From Bacillota bacterium (GTDB lineage: Bacteria > Bacillota > Clostridia > Lachnospirales > Lachnospiraceae), in contig JAEXGM010000264.1 of assembly GCA_023450835.1 (NCBI GenBank), positions 1-62,321 of the forward strand: a stretch of 62,321 nucleotides of DNA, written 5' to 3'. Positions 52,175 to 60,641 of the stretch are shown piece after piece. The notes beneath the pieces were generated by a model that worked only from the letters and a program-made list of their open reading frames with translations, was not told the DNA's origin and made no database searches. A program made the position numbers and the translations under genes. How positions within the stretch are numbered: position 1 is the first letter of the stretch; each line of letters begins with the position of its first letter.

Positions 52175-52310
52175 TTTTTCAACTATGCATTCAGAGATAC
52201 CAAACTAAAGATTTGATATTTTTAAAAGGGGTCCGGTAAAAAAACAGCTTTTTCAACTATTTATTTAGGAATATCAAATCAGAGAATTGATATTCGCGAA
52301 AGGAGTCAGG
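52175..52310 (+). repeat. 74-bp tandem duplication in the trpG-trpD spacer
   Basis: Two diverged copies with a period of 74 bases. Both start TTTTTCAACTAT (52175 and 52249), both contain a hairpin (ATACCAAA with TTTGATAT, then GAATATCAA with TTGATATTC), and both end in an SD-like stretch (AAAAGGGGTCCGG and GAAAGGAGTCAGG). Only the second copy is followed by an ATG; in the first the equivalent position reads TAA. Confidence 0.75.
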
Positions 52311-53318
52311 ATGATTAAAGAAGCCATTTATCAACTTACCAATAAGGAAAATCTGTCCTATGAAATGGCAGAAGGTGTTATGGATGAAATTATGAGCGGA
52401 GAAGCTTCTGATATTCATATAGGAGCATACCTTACGGCTTTGCGCATGAAAGGAGAAACCATTGAAGAGATAACCGGCAGTGCGGCAGGCATGAGAAAGC
52501 ACTGTGTCAGGCTTCTCCACAACATGGATGTTCTCGAGATAGTGGGAACCGGCGGCGATGAGGCCTATACCTTTAATATTTCCACAACCTCCGCACTTGT
52601 AGTATCCGCGGCAGGTATTCCCGTTGCCAAGCACGGAAACCGCAGTGTTTCCAGTAAATGCGGCGCGGCAGACGTACTGGAGGCACTGGGAGTGAATATT
52701 ATGATAAGTCCTGCAAAAAGCGCGGAAATACTTTCTGAAACCGGTATTTGCTTTATGTTTGCCCAAACTTATCATACGGCCATGAAATATGTTGCTCCGG
52801 TGAGAAAAGAACTGGGTATCCGTACAATCTTTAATATCCTTGGCCCTCTGTCCAATCCCGCCGGTGCCAATATGCAGCTATTGGGAGTGTTTGATGAAAA
52901 ACTTGTCGAACCTCTGGCCCAGGTATTAAACAATCTGGGTGTAAAACGTGCAATGGTAGTACACGGCAGAGACGGAATCGATGAGATATCTTTAAGTGCG
53001 GAGACCTTCTGCTGTGAGATAAGAGACGGTGAACTTACCACTTATACAATAACCCCTGAGCAGTTTGGCCTGAAAAAGTGTTTAAAAGAGGACCTGGTAG
53101 GCGGAGGACCGGAGGAAAATGCCGCAATTACAAGGCAAATTCTCTCCGGTGAGAAAGGGTCCAAAAGGGACGCTGTACTCTTAAATGCAGCGGCTTGCAT
53201 TTATCTTGTAAAAGACAATGTCACTTTGAAAGAGGCAGTAGAAATTGCAGAAGAAACCATAGACAGCAAAAAAGCCTTAAAACAGCTGGATACCTTTATT
53301 AATCTCTCCAACGAATAG
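52311..53318 (+). CDS. trpD: Anthranilate phosphoribosyltransferase
   Basis: Transfers phosphoribose from PRPP to anthranilate. 335 residues. The PRPP/anthranilate site is seen in VGTGGDEAYTFNIST near 78-92, KHGNRSVSSKCGAADVLE near 105-122, and the FAQTYHTAMKYVAPVR segment. The start at 52311 has AAAGGAG 7 bases upstream; the in-frame ATG at 52287 lies within the duplicated leader. trpC follows 17 bases later. TrpD is separate from TrpG here, not fused as in enterobacteria. Confidence 0.96.
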   Translation: MIKEAIYQLTNKENLSYEMAEGVMDEIMSGEASDIHIGAYLTALRMKGETIEEITGSAAGMRKHCVRLLHNMDVLEIVGTGGDEAYTFNISTTSALVVSAAGIPVAKHGNRSVSSKCGAADVLEALGVNIMISPAKSAEILSETGICFMFAQTYHTAMKYVAPVRKELGIRTIFNILGPLSNPAGANMQLLGVFDEKLVEPLAQVLNNLGVKRAMVVHGRDGIDEISLSAETFCCEIRDGELTTYTITPEQFGLKKCLKEDLVGGGPEENAAITRQILSGEKGSKRDAVLLNAAACIYLVKDNVTLKEAVEIAEETIDSKKALKQLDTFINLSNE

Positions 53319-53335
53319 TCCAGAAAGGAAAAAGA

Positions 53336-54133
53336 ATGATTCTTGATACCATCGTGGCAGCAACAAGAATAAGAATTGAAAAGGATAAACAGGAAATCCC
53401 CCCGGAAACCATGAAAGAGCTGGCACTTAAGAGTCCCCCATCTAAAAACTTTCCATTTGAAGAGGCTCTTAGAGAGAAAGATATCCACTTTATCTGTGAA
53501 GTGAAGAAAGCTTCCCCTTCCAAAGGAGTTATCGCAGCGGATTTCCCTTATCTTGCTATAGCAAAAGAATACGAAGAAGCCGGTGCAAGCTGTATCTCCG
53601 TATTGACAGAGCCTGATTTTTTTCAGGGAAAGGATGCTTATTTAACGGAAATTAGAAGGAAAGTTACTATTCCGTTGCTGCGCAAAGACTTTATTCTGGA
53701 GCCATATCAGATATATCAGGCAAAAGTTATCGGAGCTGATGCCATTCTCTTGATATGTTCCATCTTAAACGATAAACAGCTTACAGAGTATCTCGACCTT
53801 TGTAGGCAACTAGGCCTATCTGCTCTGGTGGAAACTCACGATAAAGAGGAGGTAAAAAGAGCTGTAAGTGCCGGTGCATCCATCATTGGGGTAAATAACC
53901 GAAATTTAAAGACTTTTGAAGTAGATGTAGCTTTAAGCCTTACTTTAAGAAAACTTGTACCGGACAACATTCTATTTGTTGCTGAAAGCGGAATAAAAAC
54001 GGCAGAGGATATTTGCAAATTAAAAGAAAGCGGAGTAAATGCAGTACTTATCGGTGAGACTTTTATGAGAAGTCCGGATAAGAAACAGATGCTGGCAGAA
54101 TTAAGAGGTGAATCTATCAATGGCAAAGGTTAA
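53336..54133 (+). CDS. trpC: Indole-3-glycerol phosphate synthase
   Basis: TIM-barrel enzyme that closes the indole ring. 265 residues. Catalytic residues: Lys in CEVKKASPSKG near 52-55, Glu/Lys in LLRKDFI near 110-116, Glu in ALVETHD, and Asn/Arg in GVNNRNLKTF, with FVAESGI near the end. AGAAAGG precedes the ATG. It overlaps trpF by 14 bases, and the two are separate proteins, unlike the enterobacterial TrpCF fusion. Confidence 0.96.
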   Translation: MILDTIVAATRIRIEKDKQEIPPETMKELALKSPPSKNFPFEEALREKDIHFICEVKKASPSKGVIAADFPYLAIAKEYEEAGASCISVLTEPDFFQGKDAYLTEIRRKVTIPLLRKDFILEPYQIYQAKVIGADAILLICSILNDKQLTEYLDLCRQLGLSALVETHDKEEVKRAVSAGASIIGVNNRNLKTFEVDVALSLTLRKLVPDNILFVAESGIKTAEDICKLKESGVNAVLIGETFMRSPDKKQMLAELRGESINGKG

Positions 54134-54743
54134 AATCTGCGGGCTTACCAGAGAAGAAGACATAGAGATGGTAAACCGTTATCAGCCGGATTATATCGGC
54201 TTCGTCTTTGCAGACAGTAAACGGAAAGTTACAAAAGAAGATGCTGCCAGATTAAAAAAACTTCTGGATACAAATATACAGGCGGTAGGAGTTTTCGTTA
54301 ATGCGGCAATTACGGATATTCTGGAGCTTTGCAGGGAAAATATTATCGATGTGATACAGCTCCATGGTGACGAAGAGGAAGATTATATACAAACACTTAA
54401 GAAAAATCTGCCCAATCCCATTATAAAAGCTGTCAGACCCATATCAAAAGAAGATATTGAAAAAGAGCTTGCCTTGTCCGCGGATTATCTCCTTGCCGAT
54501 ACCTATATAAAAGGGCAGTACGGCGGCAGCGGAAAAACCTTTGACTGGAGCATCCTTCCGGCAAATGCAGAAAAAATCTTTCTGGCAGGTGGCTTAAACA
54601 CTGGTAATGCAGAAGAAGCTATATTGACCTGCAACCCATACTGTGTGGATATCAGTAGCGGAGTAGAAACAGACGGACTGAAGGATGCTGCCAAAGTCAA
54701 AGCATTTATAGATATTGTAAGGAATGTAACTCACAATTTATAA
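54120..54743 (+). CDS. trpF: Phosphoribosylanthranilate isomerase
   Basis: Amadori isomerase between trpD and trpC steps. 207 residues, TIM barrel. Catalytic Cys7 is in KICGLTR and the catalytic Asp in the LLADTYIKGQYGGSGKTF segment near 126; HGDEEEDYI and LAGGLNTGN are phosphate-site motifs. The start at 54120 uses AGAGGTG inside trpC; the in-frame ATG at 54108 has no site. It is followed by a 193-base spacer before trpB. Confidence 0.95.
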   Translation: MAKVKICGLTREEDIEMVNRYQPDYIGFVFADSKRKVTKEDAARLKKLLDTNIQAVGVFVNAAITDILELCRENIIDVIQLHGDEEEDYIQTLKKNLPNPIIKAVRPISKEDIEKELALSADYLLADTYIKGQYGGSGKTFDWSILPANAEKIFLAGGLNTGNAEEAILTCNPYCVDISSGVETDGLKDAAKVKAFIDIVRNVTHNL

Positions 54744-54936
54744 ATCAAAGCCGAGCAATAGCATCAACTTTTTTCCAAATGTATATGTCAAAATGTACAT
54801 GGATTTCATATAGAACAAACTCACGGAATTTTAAATAAATTATCGTTACAAAAGGCTGAGAGGAAAAAAATAAGAAAGGAAGCCATAGGAATTCTTTCAG
54901 CTTGTTATATGGCGGTACCATGAAGGTTGGTACCTG
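54744..54936 (+). other. trpF-trpB spacer with a five-codon open reading frame
   Basis: A possible stem GAAAG/CTTTC lies near 54876-54898, and the inverted pair GGTACC (54914-54919 and 54929-54934) surrounds a tiny reading frame, ATG AAG GTT GGT ACC TGA (54920-54937), whose stop overlaps the first trpB ATG (TGATG). trpB itself has no well-spaced SD, so this short frame could deliver ribosomes to it. Confidence 0.4.
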
Positions 54937-56130
54937 ATGATGATCATGAAAAAAGGCAGATTTTTAGATTATGGAGGCCAATATGTGCCGGAAACCCTGA
55001 TGAATGCAGTAAATGAACTGGAAGAGGCTTATGAGCATTACAAAAACAATCCTGAATTTTCAGCAGAGCTTGAGGAGCTATACCGGAATTATGCCGGAAG
55101 GCCTTCCCTGCTGTATTATGCGGAAAAGATGAGTAAGGATTTAGGCGGAGCTAAGATTTACTTAAAAAGAGAAGATTTAAACCATACCGGCTCCCATAAG
55201 ATTAACAATGTATTAGGTCAGGTCCTGCTAGCCAAGAAAATGGGAAAGAAAAGGGTTATTGCAGAAACCGGTGCCGGGCAGCACGGTGTGGCAACTGCTA
55301 CGGCAGCTGCACTTATGGGCCTGGAATGTGAAATCTTTATGGGAAAAGAAGATACGGACAGACAGGTCCTAAACGTATACCGTATGGAACTCTTAGGCGC
55401 TAAGGTCCACCCGGTGGAAAGCGGTACCCAGACCTTAAAGGATGCGGTAAATGAGACCATGCGGGAATGGACAAAAAGAGTGGAAGATACCCACTATGTG
55501 CTTGGTTCCGTTATGGGACCTCACCCTTTCCCCACTATAGTCAGAGATTTTCAGAAAATAATCGGTAAAGAAATAAAAGAGCAATTAAAAGAAAAGGAAG
55601 GAAGGCTTCCCGATGCCGTCATTGCCTGCGTGGGCGGCGGAAGCAATGCAATGGGGGCCTTTTATGAGTTTATCGAGGATGCATCCGTTCAGCTTATCGG
55701 CTGTGAAGCTGCCGGTCTCGGTGTGGATAATCCGAAAAATGCGGCTACCATAGCGAATGGCACGGAAGGAATCTTTCACGGTATGAAGTCCTTGTTCTGT
55801 CAGGATGAATACGGACAGATTGCTCCCGTATATTCCATCTCTGCCGGGCTTGATTATCCGGGAATAGGTCCGGAACACGCAATGCTATATAAGACCGGCA
55901 GGGCTTCTTATGTGCCGATTACTGATGAAGAAGCCGTTAGAGCATTTGAATACCTCTCCAGAACAGAGGGAATTATTCCTGCCATTGAAAGTGCCCATGC
56001 CGTAGCTTACGCAAGAATGCTGGCACCCCAGATGGATAAGGACAAAATCATCGTAATTAATATATCCGGCCGGGGCGATAAGGATGTAGCCGCAATTGCA
56101 AGATACAGGGGGATTAATATCTATGAATAG
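54937..56130 (+). CDS. trpB: Tryptophan synthase beta chain
   Basis: PLP enzyme joining indole and serine. 397 residues from the first ATG. The PLP lysine is K88 in NHTGSHKINN; other marks are AETGAGQHGVATA (catalytic Glu), the phosphate loop VGGGSNAMGAF, and the C-terminal GRGDKD. Three in-frame ATGs (54937, 54940, 54946) compete; none has a clear SD, and the last gives MKKGRFLDYGGQYVPE, the usual beginning. It overlaps trpA by 8 bases. Confidence 0.95.
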   Translation: MMIMKKGRFLDYGGQYVPETLMNAVNELEEAYEHYKNNPEFSAELEELYRNYAGRPSLLYYAEKMSKDLGGAKIYLKREDLNHTGSHKINNVLGQVLLAKKMGKKRVIAETGAGQHGVATATAAALMGLECEIFMGKEDTDRQVLNVYRMELLGAKVHPVESGTQTLKDAVNETMREWTKRVEDTHYVLGSVMGPHPFPTIVRDFQKIIGKEIKEQLKEKEGRLPDAVIACVGGGSNAMGAFYEFIEDASVQLIGCEAAGLGVDNPKNAATIANGTEGIFHGMKSLFCQDEYGQIAPVYSISAGLDYPGIGPEHAMLYKTGRASYVPITDEEAVRAFEYLSRTEGIIPAIESAHAVAYARMLAPQMDKDKIIVINISGRGDKDVAAIARYRGINIYE

Positions 56131-56899
56131 AATAAAAGAGGCATTTTCAAACGGCAAAGCTTTTATAAGCTTTGTAACCGGCGGTGACCCGGACTTAGGT
56201 ACAACCAAAGAACTTATACTTGCAATGGAAGAGGCAGGTGCCGACTTAATTGAAATCGGCATTCCCTTTTCCGACCCCATAGCGGAAGGAGCTGTTATTC
56301 AGGAAGCAAACGAAAGAGCTTTGTCTTCCGGCTGTACAACGGATAAGCTTTTTGATGCTATAAAAGAAATCAGAGAAAGAGTAAGCGTTCCACTGGTATT
56401 TCTTACTTACATTAACCCGATTTATACTTATGGAAAAGAACGCTTTTTCAAAAGATGTGTGGAATGCGGCATAGACGGACTTATTGTCCCAGACCTTCCC
56501 TTTGAAGAAAAGGAGGAACTTGCTAAAGAGAGCAAGAGCTATCAGGTTAACTTAATTTCTCTGATAGCTCCTACCTCAAATGCAAGAATACGCATGATTG
56601 CCGGTCAGGCAGAAGGTTTTATCTACTGCGTTTCATCCCTTGGAGTAACCGGTGTGCGAACAGACATCCAGACGGATATCACCTCTATGATATCCATGGT
56701 CCGTGAAGTTACAGACACCCCCTGCGCAGTTGGCTTTGGCATCTCAACACCGGACCAGGCAAAGAAATTCGCTGCTATTTCCGATGGAGCAATCGTTGGC
56801 AGTGCTATTGTAAGGCTGGTTGCACAATACGGAAAAGAAAGCATTGAACCGGTAAAGGCATATGTAAAGGAAATGAAGGCAGCGGTGACTAAAGCATAA
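56123..56899 (+). CDS. trpA: Tryptophan synthase alpha chain
   Basis: Cleaves indole-3-glycerol phosphate and channels indole to TrpB. 258 residues. Catalytic Glu in ADLIEIGIPFSDP (about 46) and Asp in GIDGLIVPDLPFEE (about 57 residues later) are visible, with the phosphate-binding GFGIST near the end. The start at 56123 follows GGGGAT in trpB; the in-frame ATG at 56096 would overlap deeper and lacks a site. Last gene of the operon. There is no T-tract terminator after it; the small hairpin at 56927 lies 28 bases further on. Confidence 0.95.
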   Translation: MNRIKEAFSNGKAFISFVTGGDPDLGTTKELILAMEEAGADLIEIGIPFSDPIAEGAVIQEANERALSSGCTTDKLFDAIKEIRERVSVPLVFLTYINPIYTYGKERFFKRCVECGIDGLIVPDLPFEEKEELAKESKSYQVNLISLIAPTSNARIRMIAGQAEGFIYCVSSLGVTGVRTDIQTDITSMISMVREVTDTPCAVGFGISTPDQAKKFAAISDGAIVGSAIVRLVAQYGKESIEPVKAYVKEMKAAVTKA

Positions 56900-56926
56900 A
56901 ATGCTTCACCAGCTGTTGGAGACCGG

Positions 56927-56970
56927 CAGATGACCAAGCTTTAAAATAAACCTCCTGGTCATCGTCCGTT
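56927..56970 (+). repeat. Minimal hairpin sharing the end motifs of the long element, copy C
   Basis: CAGATGACCA pairs with TGGTCATC (stem 56929-56936 with 56956-56963) around an AT-rich loop, followed by CATCGTCCGTTC. The CAGATG and CATCGTCCGTT ends equal those of copies A and B, but the internal P2-P4 domain is missing. Confidence 0.5.
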
Positions 56971-56997
56971 CACCGACCCATCTTTGTTTTCCTATGA

Positions 56998-57417
56998 CTA
57001 ATGCCCTCTGTGTTTGTTTTTTCTTTTTTGTTCATGCAATAGGAACCGGCGGTTTTCTTCCTCTTCCTTTTGCTGACGGGAATGGCTTTTCCGAACTGTT
57101 TTATTTTCTTCTTGCATAAGCTTAAAAGCCTGCTTTGCTTTTGATGAAAATCCGCTGCTCTGAAGTTCTTTATTAATCATACGCTTCAGACGTTTGGGAT
57201 TCACATGGCTTTCAGGCTTTCTTTCTGTTTCCATGGAAGGGCTAAACCGAAACTCACTGTAATTTTTTAAAAGAAAGGCATATACCTCATAATCCTTTGG
57301 CTCTGTGCCAAAAATAATTCTGCTGACTTCATATTTGCCGCAGTTTTCCCGTTCATAAATTCCCAACCAGAAAGGGTCTTCAAAATAGACAGTAAGCTTT
57401 GATACAGTCGTATCCAT
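56998..57417 (-). CDS. yjdF: YjdF family protein (DUF2992)
   Basis: A 139-residue cytosolic protein. The N-terminal part (KLTVYFEDPFWLGIYER, then VSRIIFGTEPKDYEVYAF) is the YjdF/DUF2992 signature; the C-terminal part from about 95 is a basic, Lys/Glu-rich helix ending in KNKHRGH. The function is unknown; in Bacillus subtilis and relatives the gene is controlled by the yjdF riboswitch, which responds to azaaromatic compounds, suggesting a role against such molecules. The start at 57417 has AAAGGAGG 7 bases upstream. Minus strand, convergent with trpA. Confidence 0.88.
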   Translation of the reverse strand: MDTTVSKLTVYFEDPFWLGIYERENCGKYEVSRIIFGTEPKDYEVYAFLLKNYSEFRFSPSMETERKPESHVNPKRLKRMINKELQSSGFSSKAKQAFKLMQEENKTVRKSHSRQQKEEEENRRFLLHEQKRKNKHRGH

Positions 57418-57536
57418 AATAATTCCTCCTTTTGTTTGTTTCACAAAGAACGGACAACCAAGGAGGCAGGTTACTGACAGCATATGCTGCGCCCGGACTA
57501 CCGACCGGGACTGTGTTTTTATCTTTGCATAATGGG
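57418..57536 (-). promoter_or_regulatory. Structured yjdF leader, probable yjdF riboswitch
   Basis: On the minus strand, about 120 bases from a perfect TATAAT (57542-57537) to the gene contain a CCCGG/CCGGG hairpin, the palindrome CAGCATATGCTG, and the segment CCTCCTT (57466-57460), fully complementary to the SD AAGGAGG (57431-57425). This allows the SD to be masked. The yjdF riboswitch is known to act at translation; I assign this leader to it by position and logic, not by a consensus match. Confidence 0.6.
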
Positions 57537-57718
57537 ATTATACAATAAAGCTGTCACAAATGCCATAACATATCACATCAAAGGCGCTGCAAAAGCATGG
57601 AAGAAAAGATGTTGAAAGACCGTATGACAATTTCAAATGTGATAAAGTTACAGTTATATTTTCTGACTTGGGTATACTAACAGCAATGAGTAACAAAATG
57701 CTTAGGAGGAAATTGTAT

Positions 57719-58030
57719 ATGCTTGATTTTTTAAAAAAGACAGAGGTAACATCCATTCATGTAAATGATATCGGGAGCCTGTTAGGAAGGATAGAACTAT
57801 TTGACATCAGAGAACCCTATGAGTTTAGTTCCGGCAGCATCAAAACTGCCAAAAACATTCCAATGGACAAGCTGTTGGATACTCCGGAGAAATTTATGGA
57901 TAAAGAGAAAGAATACTATATTATCTGTCAATCCGGAGGCAGAAGTATGGCTGCTACGAAAGCGCTAAAAAGAGCAGGTTACAATGTAATCAATGTATCG
58001 GGAGGTGTGGGAGCTTATATTGGAATATAA
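57719..58030 (+). CDS. Rhodanese-like sulfurtransferase
   Basis: A 103-residue single rhodanese domain. The active loop is CQSGGRS with Cys70 as persulfide carrier; other family marks are LFDIREPYEFSSGSI near 27-41 and the closing GYNVINVSGG. Small cytosolic rhodaneses carry sulfur for tRNA thiolation or cofactor synthesis; no partner is adjacent. The start at 57719 has AGGAGG 9 bases upstream; in-frame ATGs at 57668 and 57686 lack sites. A terminator follows. Confidence 0.92.
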   Translation: MLDFLKKTEVTSIHVNDIGSLLGRIELFDIREPYEFSSGSIKTAKNIPMDKLLDTPEKFMDKEKEYYIICQSGGRSMAATKALKRAGYNVINVSGGVGAYIGI

Positions 58031-58071
58031 TTTCCGGTAAGTTTGACCGAATACATTAAATTGGGGGATAA

Positions 58072-58129
58072 AAATAACAGTATAGCAGACCCGCAATATT
58101 ATAATACCTGGGCCTTTATACTGTTATTT
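58072..58129. terminator. Bidirectional terminator between rhodanese and amine oxidase genes
   Basis: A 13-bp perfect stem (58072-58084 with 58117-58129) with A- and T-rich outer ends, between two convergent genes. Confidence 0.8.
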
Positions 58130-58139
58130 ATATCCAGGA

Positions 58140-59858
58140 TCACCTGGATACATATCTTTCATTGTCAGGGTCCATATAGACAGGATTCCTTTTACTGAAA
58201 CTCAGAAAATTGGCAGCCAGCATACCGCTGTATAAAGCGCCCTGCATCCATCCATGTTTAGAAGAAGTATGTTCTCCTGCAAAAAATATATGGTTATTAT
58301 ATTCTGGCAGCAAGCTATCATAAGCAAAATTCAAGAGCTGCCCCGGCAGGTTTGAAGAAAAAGCACCCTTTGCAAAGGGCTCTTCATTCCAGTTTATCGT
58401 CTTGTGCCCATCTACTAATTTATCTAAATATCCCTGGGGAAGCCCATGAACCTGTTCTATATTTCTCTTGATAAAAGCAAACCGCTGTCTATCTCCAAAC
58501 GCACCGACCCTTACCGCATCAAGACCAATGTTATATGCAGCGGTTATGACGCCTGGAGTACTGGGAGAACAGTCCACATCTTCCGGGCAAAACAAATGGT
58601 CTGTGGGATAGAAAATAGAGCGTATTGGCAGATCCGTTGTAGAAAAGCCTCCGTTCATCCTGCCATAATCCGTATTTTCTTCCCAAAATCTATCCTTGCA
58701 GAAAAAGGCTGATTTTAAAGCATTGTAGTAATTTAATTCTCTGATTGCCTGCATTTTCTGATTGCAAAAGAATGGATTGATGTCTACCGTCCGCAACATG
58801 GAAAATGGTATTGCACATATAACATAATCGAATTCTTCCATTTGGTCCTTTAAAGACCTGGTATCGTAACGAAGGGCAATGGAATCACCGGAAACCTGAT
58901 TGATTCCGGTTACATAATGACCAAACTTAATCGTGCAAGTTCCGATAGTGTCCGGGTCCTGTGTATACTCTTTGGGGGCAGGGTTTGTAAGAGAATCATA
59001 AAAAGCATATGGCAGATACTCCATACCGCCGGATATCCTGTAAATATTCGTATAATCCAAAGAATATTCCTCATTCAGATTCTCAAAATAATTACTTGCA
59101 AGCGAATCCCCTGTCAGTGAATCAACGCTGGCTAAAAGGGTAATAGCAGCCTGGCTTAAGCCCAACCCTTCTAATATCTGGCGGATACTATGATTAATAT
59201 ATGGGTGAAGTTCGGGATTGTAATCAGGAAGTATTTGAAGCAATTCTCTTCTGATATCCGGAGACAGCGCCTTTAGAGGTGATGTGAAAGCATAATCATT
59301 TAACACATTCCAAGGAGTACTTTTTTCCACTTCCGTTAAATTGTACAGAGGATAAAGATATTCTTCAATGTTTGCCCCATCCGGGTCTTTTCTTATCCTG
59401 GTATTGTGGGAATAGATAAAATTATTTGAGTTGCGTGCAGAAGAGGGAACTGTAATCAGATGAAACAGGTTAATATAATGCCAGGTAGTTCCATGAGATA
59501 CCGGTATTCTCATAGGCCCTAATTCTCCGTAATATTTTCTGCTCCTGTCAAAATAGTGGGTATAAACCCGTCCTCCTACACGATTATCACTGGCCTCCAG
59601 AATTGTAATATCCGCACCTGTTTTACGAAGTTCAAAAGCCGCCGACATACCGGAAAGACCTGCACCGATAATACCGATCTTTACACCTTTAAAATCTCCG
59701 TAATCCGCATATGCAGTTATATCCGGAGGCGGATTCAGTAGTTCAATAATATTTTCCAGATCCTCTGGTCTGCCTGCATTGTCTAATGCGTTCGCCAGCA
59801 TCTGATATCTTTGTGTATCCGTCGGATTAATGACGGGACCTGTCTGAGTATTTGCCAT
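58140..59858 (-). CDS. Flavin monoamine oxidase family protein (L-amino-acid oxidase-like)
   Basis: A 572-residue FAD enzyme. The Rossmann dinucleotide motif GIIGAGLSGMSAAFELRK starts near residue 61 and is followed by EASDNRVGGRV. The C-terminal FAD-binding segment IFFAGEHTSSKHGWMQGAL completes the fold. Between them lies a substrate domain with YDYVICAIPFSMLR-type strands. There is no signal peptide with the chosen start (MANTQTGPVI, AGGA 8-11 bases upstream); an upstream in-frame ATG at 59957 would add 33 hydrophobic/basic residues without a site. Such oxidases deaminate amino acids or amines and yield peroxide. Minus strand, monocistronic. Confidence 0.88.
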   Translation of the reverse strand: MANTQTGPVINPTDTQRYQMLANALDNAGRPEDLENIIELLNPPPDITAYADYGDFKGVKIGIIGAGLSGMSAAFELRKTGADITILEASDNRVGGRVYTHYFDRSRKYYGELGPMRIPVSHGTTWHYINLFHLITVPSSARNSNNFIYSHNTRIRKDPDGANIEEYLYPLYNLTEVEKSTPWNVLNDYAFTSPLKALSPDIRRELLQILPDYNPELHPYINHSIRQILEGLGLSQAAITLLASVDSLTGDSLASNYFENLNEEYSLDYTNIYRISGGMEYLPYAFYDSLTNPAPKEYTQDPDTIGTCTIKFGHYVTGINQVSGDSIALRYDTRSLKDQMEEFDYVICAIPFSMLRTVDINPFFCNQKMQAIRELNYYNALKSAFFCKDRFWEENTDYGRMNGGFSTTDLPIRSIFYPTDHLFCPEDVDCSPSTPGVITAAYNIGLDAVRVGAFGDRQRFAFIKRNIEQVHGLPQGYLDKLVDGHKTINWNEEPFAKGAFSSNLPGQLLNFAYDSLLPEYNNHIFFAGEHTSSKHGWMQGALYSGMLAANFLSFSKRNPVYMDPDNERYVSR

Positions 59859-59973
59859 AATACAATTCCTGCTTTTTTGTCTTAGTGTAGTGTATTTTAG
59901 AAAAATCAGAAATATTCTTGTTATTGCAGCGGGTCTTATTATATTCATTGAATGCAAAATATACGAAAAGGAA

Positions 59974-60002
59974 TTGTAATCAGAATGTTTCTATTGTATA
60001 AT
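59974..60002 (+). promoter_or_regulatory. Sigma-A promoter of xpt
   Basis: TTGTAA (59974-59979), 17-bp spacer, perfect TATAAT (59997-60002). Only about 43 bases of leader remain, too short for a purine riboswitch. Confidence 0.75.
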
Positions 60003-60051
60003 CTATTTAAAATTTATTAAATAATTATACATAAAAGGAAGGCTGCAAAAC

Positions 60052-60630
60052 ATGAAACTTTTACAGGATAGAATCAGAAGAGACGGCGTCATTAAGAGCG
60101 GAAATGTATTAAAGGTGGACAGCTTCTTAAACCATCAGATGGATATAGAATTACTTAATGAAGTTGGTAAGGAATTCAAGCGGATTTTCGAAGAATGTTC
60201 CATTAACAAGATACTTACCATAGAAGCTTCCGGTATTGGTATTGCCTGTATTACCGCCCAGTATTTCAAGGTTCCTGTAGTCTTCGCCAAAAAAGCACAG
60301 AGTATAAATATAGACGGAGCTGTATATTCTGCAAAAATCGAATCCTTCACCCATAAAAAAACTTACGATGTAATTGTTTCCAAAAAATTTATAAGCCCTG
60401 AGGACAAAATCCTTATTATTGACGATTTCCTGGCAAACGGCTGTGCACTGGCCGGACTGGTTGATATTGTACACAGTGCCGGTGCTACAATAGAAGGTAT
60501 CGGAATAGTAATAGAAAAAGGGTTTCAAAGCGGCGGGGAGTTAATACGTAATATGGGTCTTAAACTTGAGTCCCTGGCTATCGTCGAAAGTATGAATGCC
60601 GAAGACGGTTCCATAGAATTTCGCGAATAA
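60052..60630 (+). CDS. xpt: Xanthine phosphoribosyltransferase
   Basis: Salvages xanthine to XMP using PRPP. 192 residues, the family length. The PRPP-binding loop reads ILIIDDFLANGCAL near residues 121-134; the base-binding N-terminal segment TIEASGIGIACITAQYF and the Lys-rich FAKKAQSINI region match Firmicutes Xpt. AAAGGAAGG precedes the ATG. In many Firmicutes xpt is joined to pbuX and controlled by a guanine riboswitch; here neither is present and the gene is followed by a terminator. Confidence 0.95.
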   Translation: MKLLQDRIRRDGVIKSGNVLKVDSFLNHQMDIELLNEVGKEFKRIFEECSINKILTIEASGIGIACITAQYFKVPVVFAKKAQSINIDGAVYSAKIESFTHKKTYDVIVSKKFISPEDKILIIDDFLANGCALAGLVDIVHSAGATIEGIGIVIEKGFQSGGELIRNMGLKLESLAIVESMNAEDGSIEFRE

Positions 60631-60641
60631 TAAAATTTAGG

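Noticed and set aside
59859..60051. Guanine riboswitch expected upstream of xpt
   Set aside because: The promoter at 59974-60002 leaves about 43 leader bases, and none of the purine aptamer core is present.
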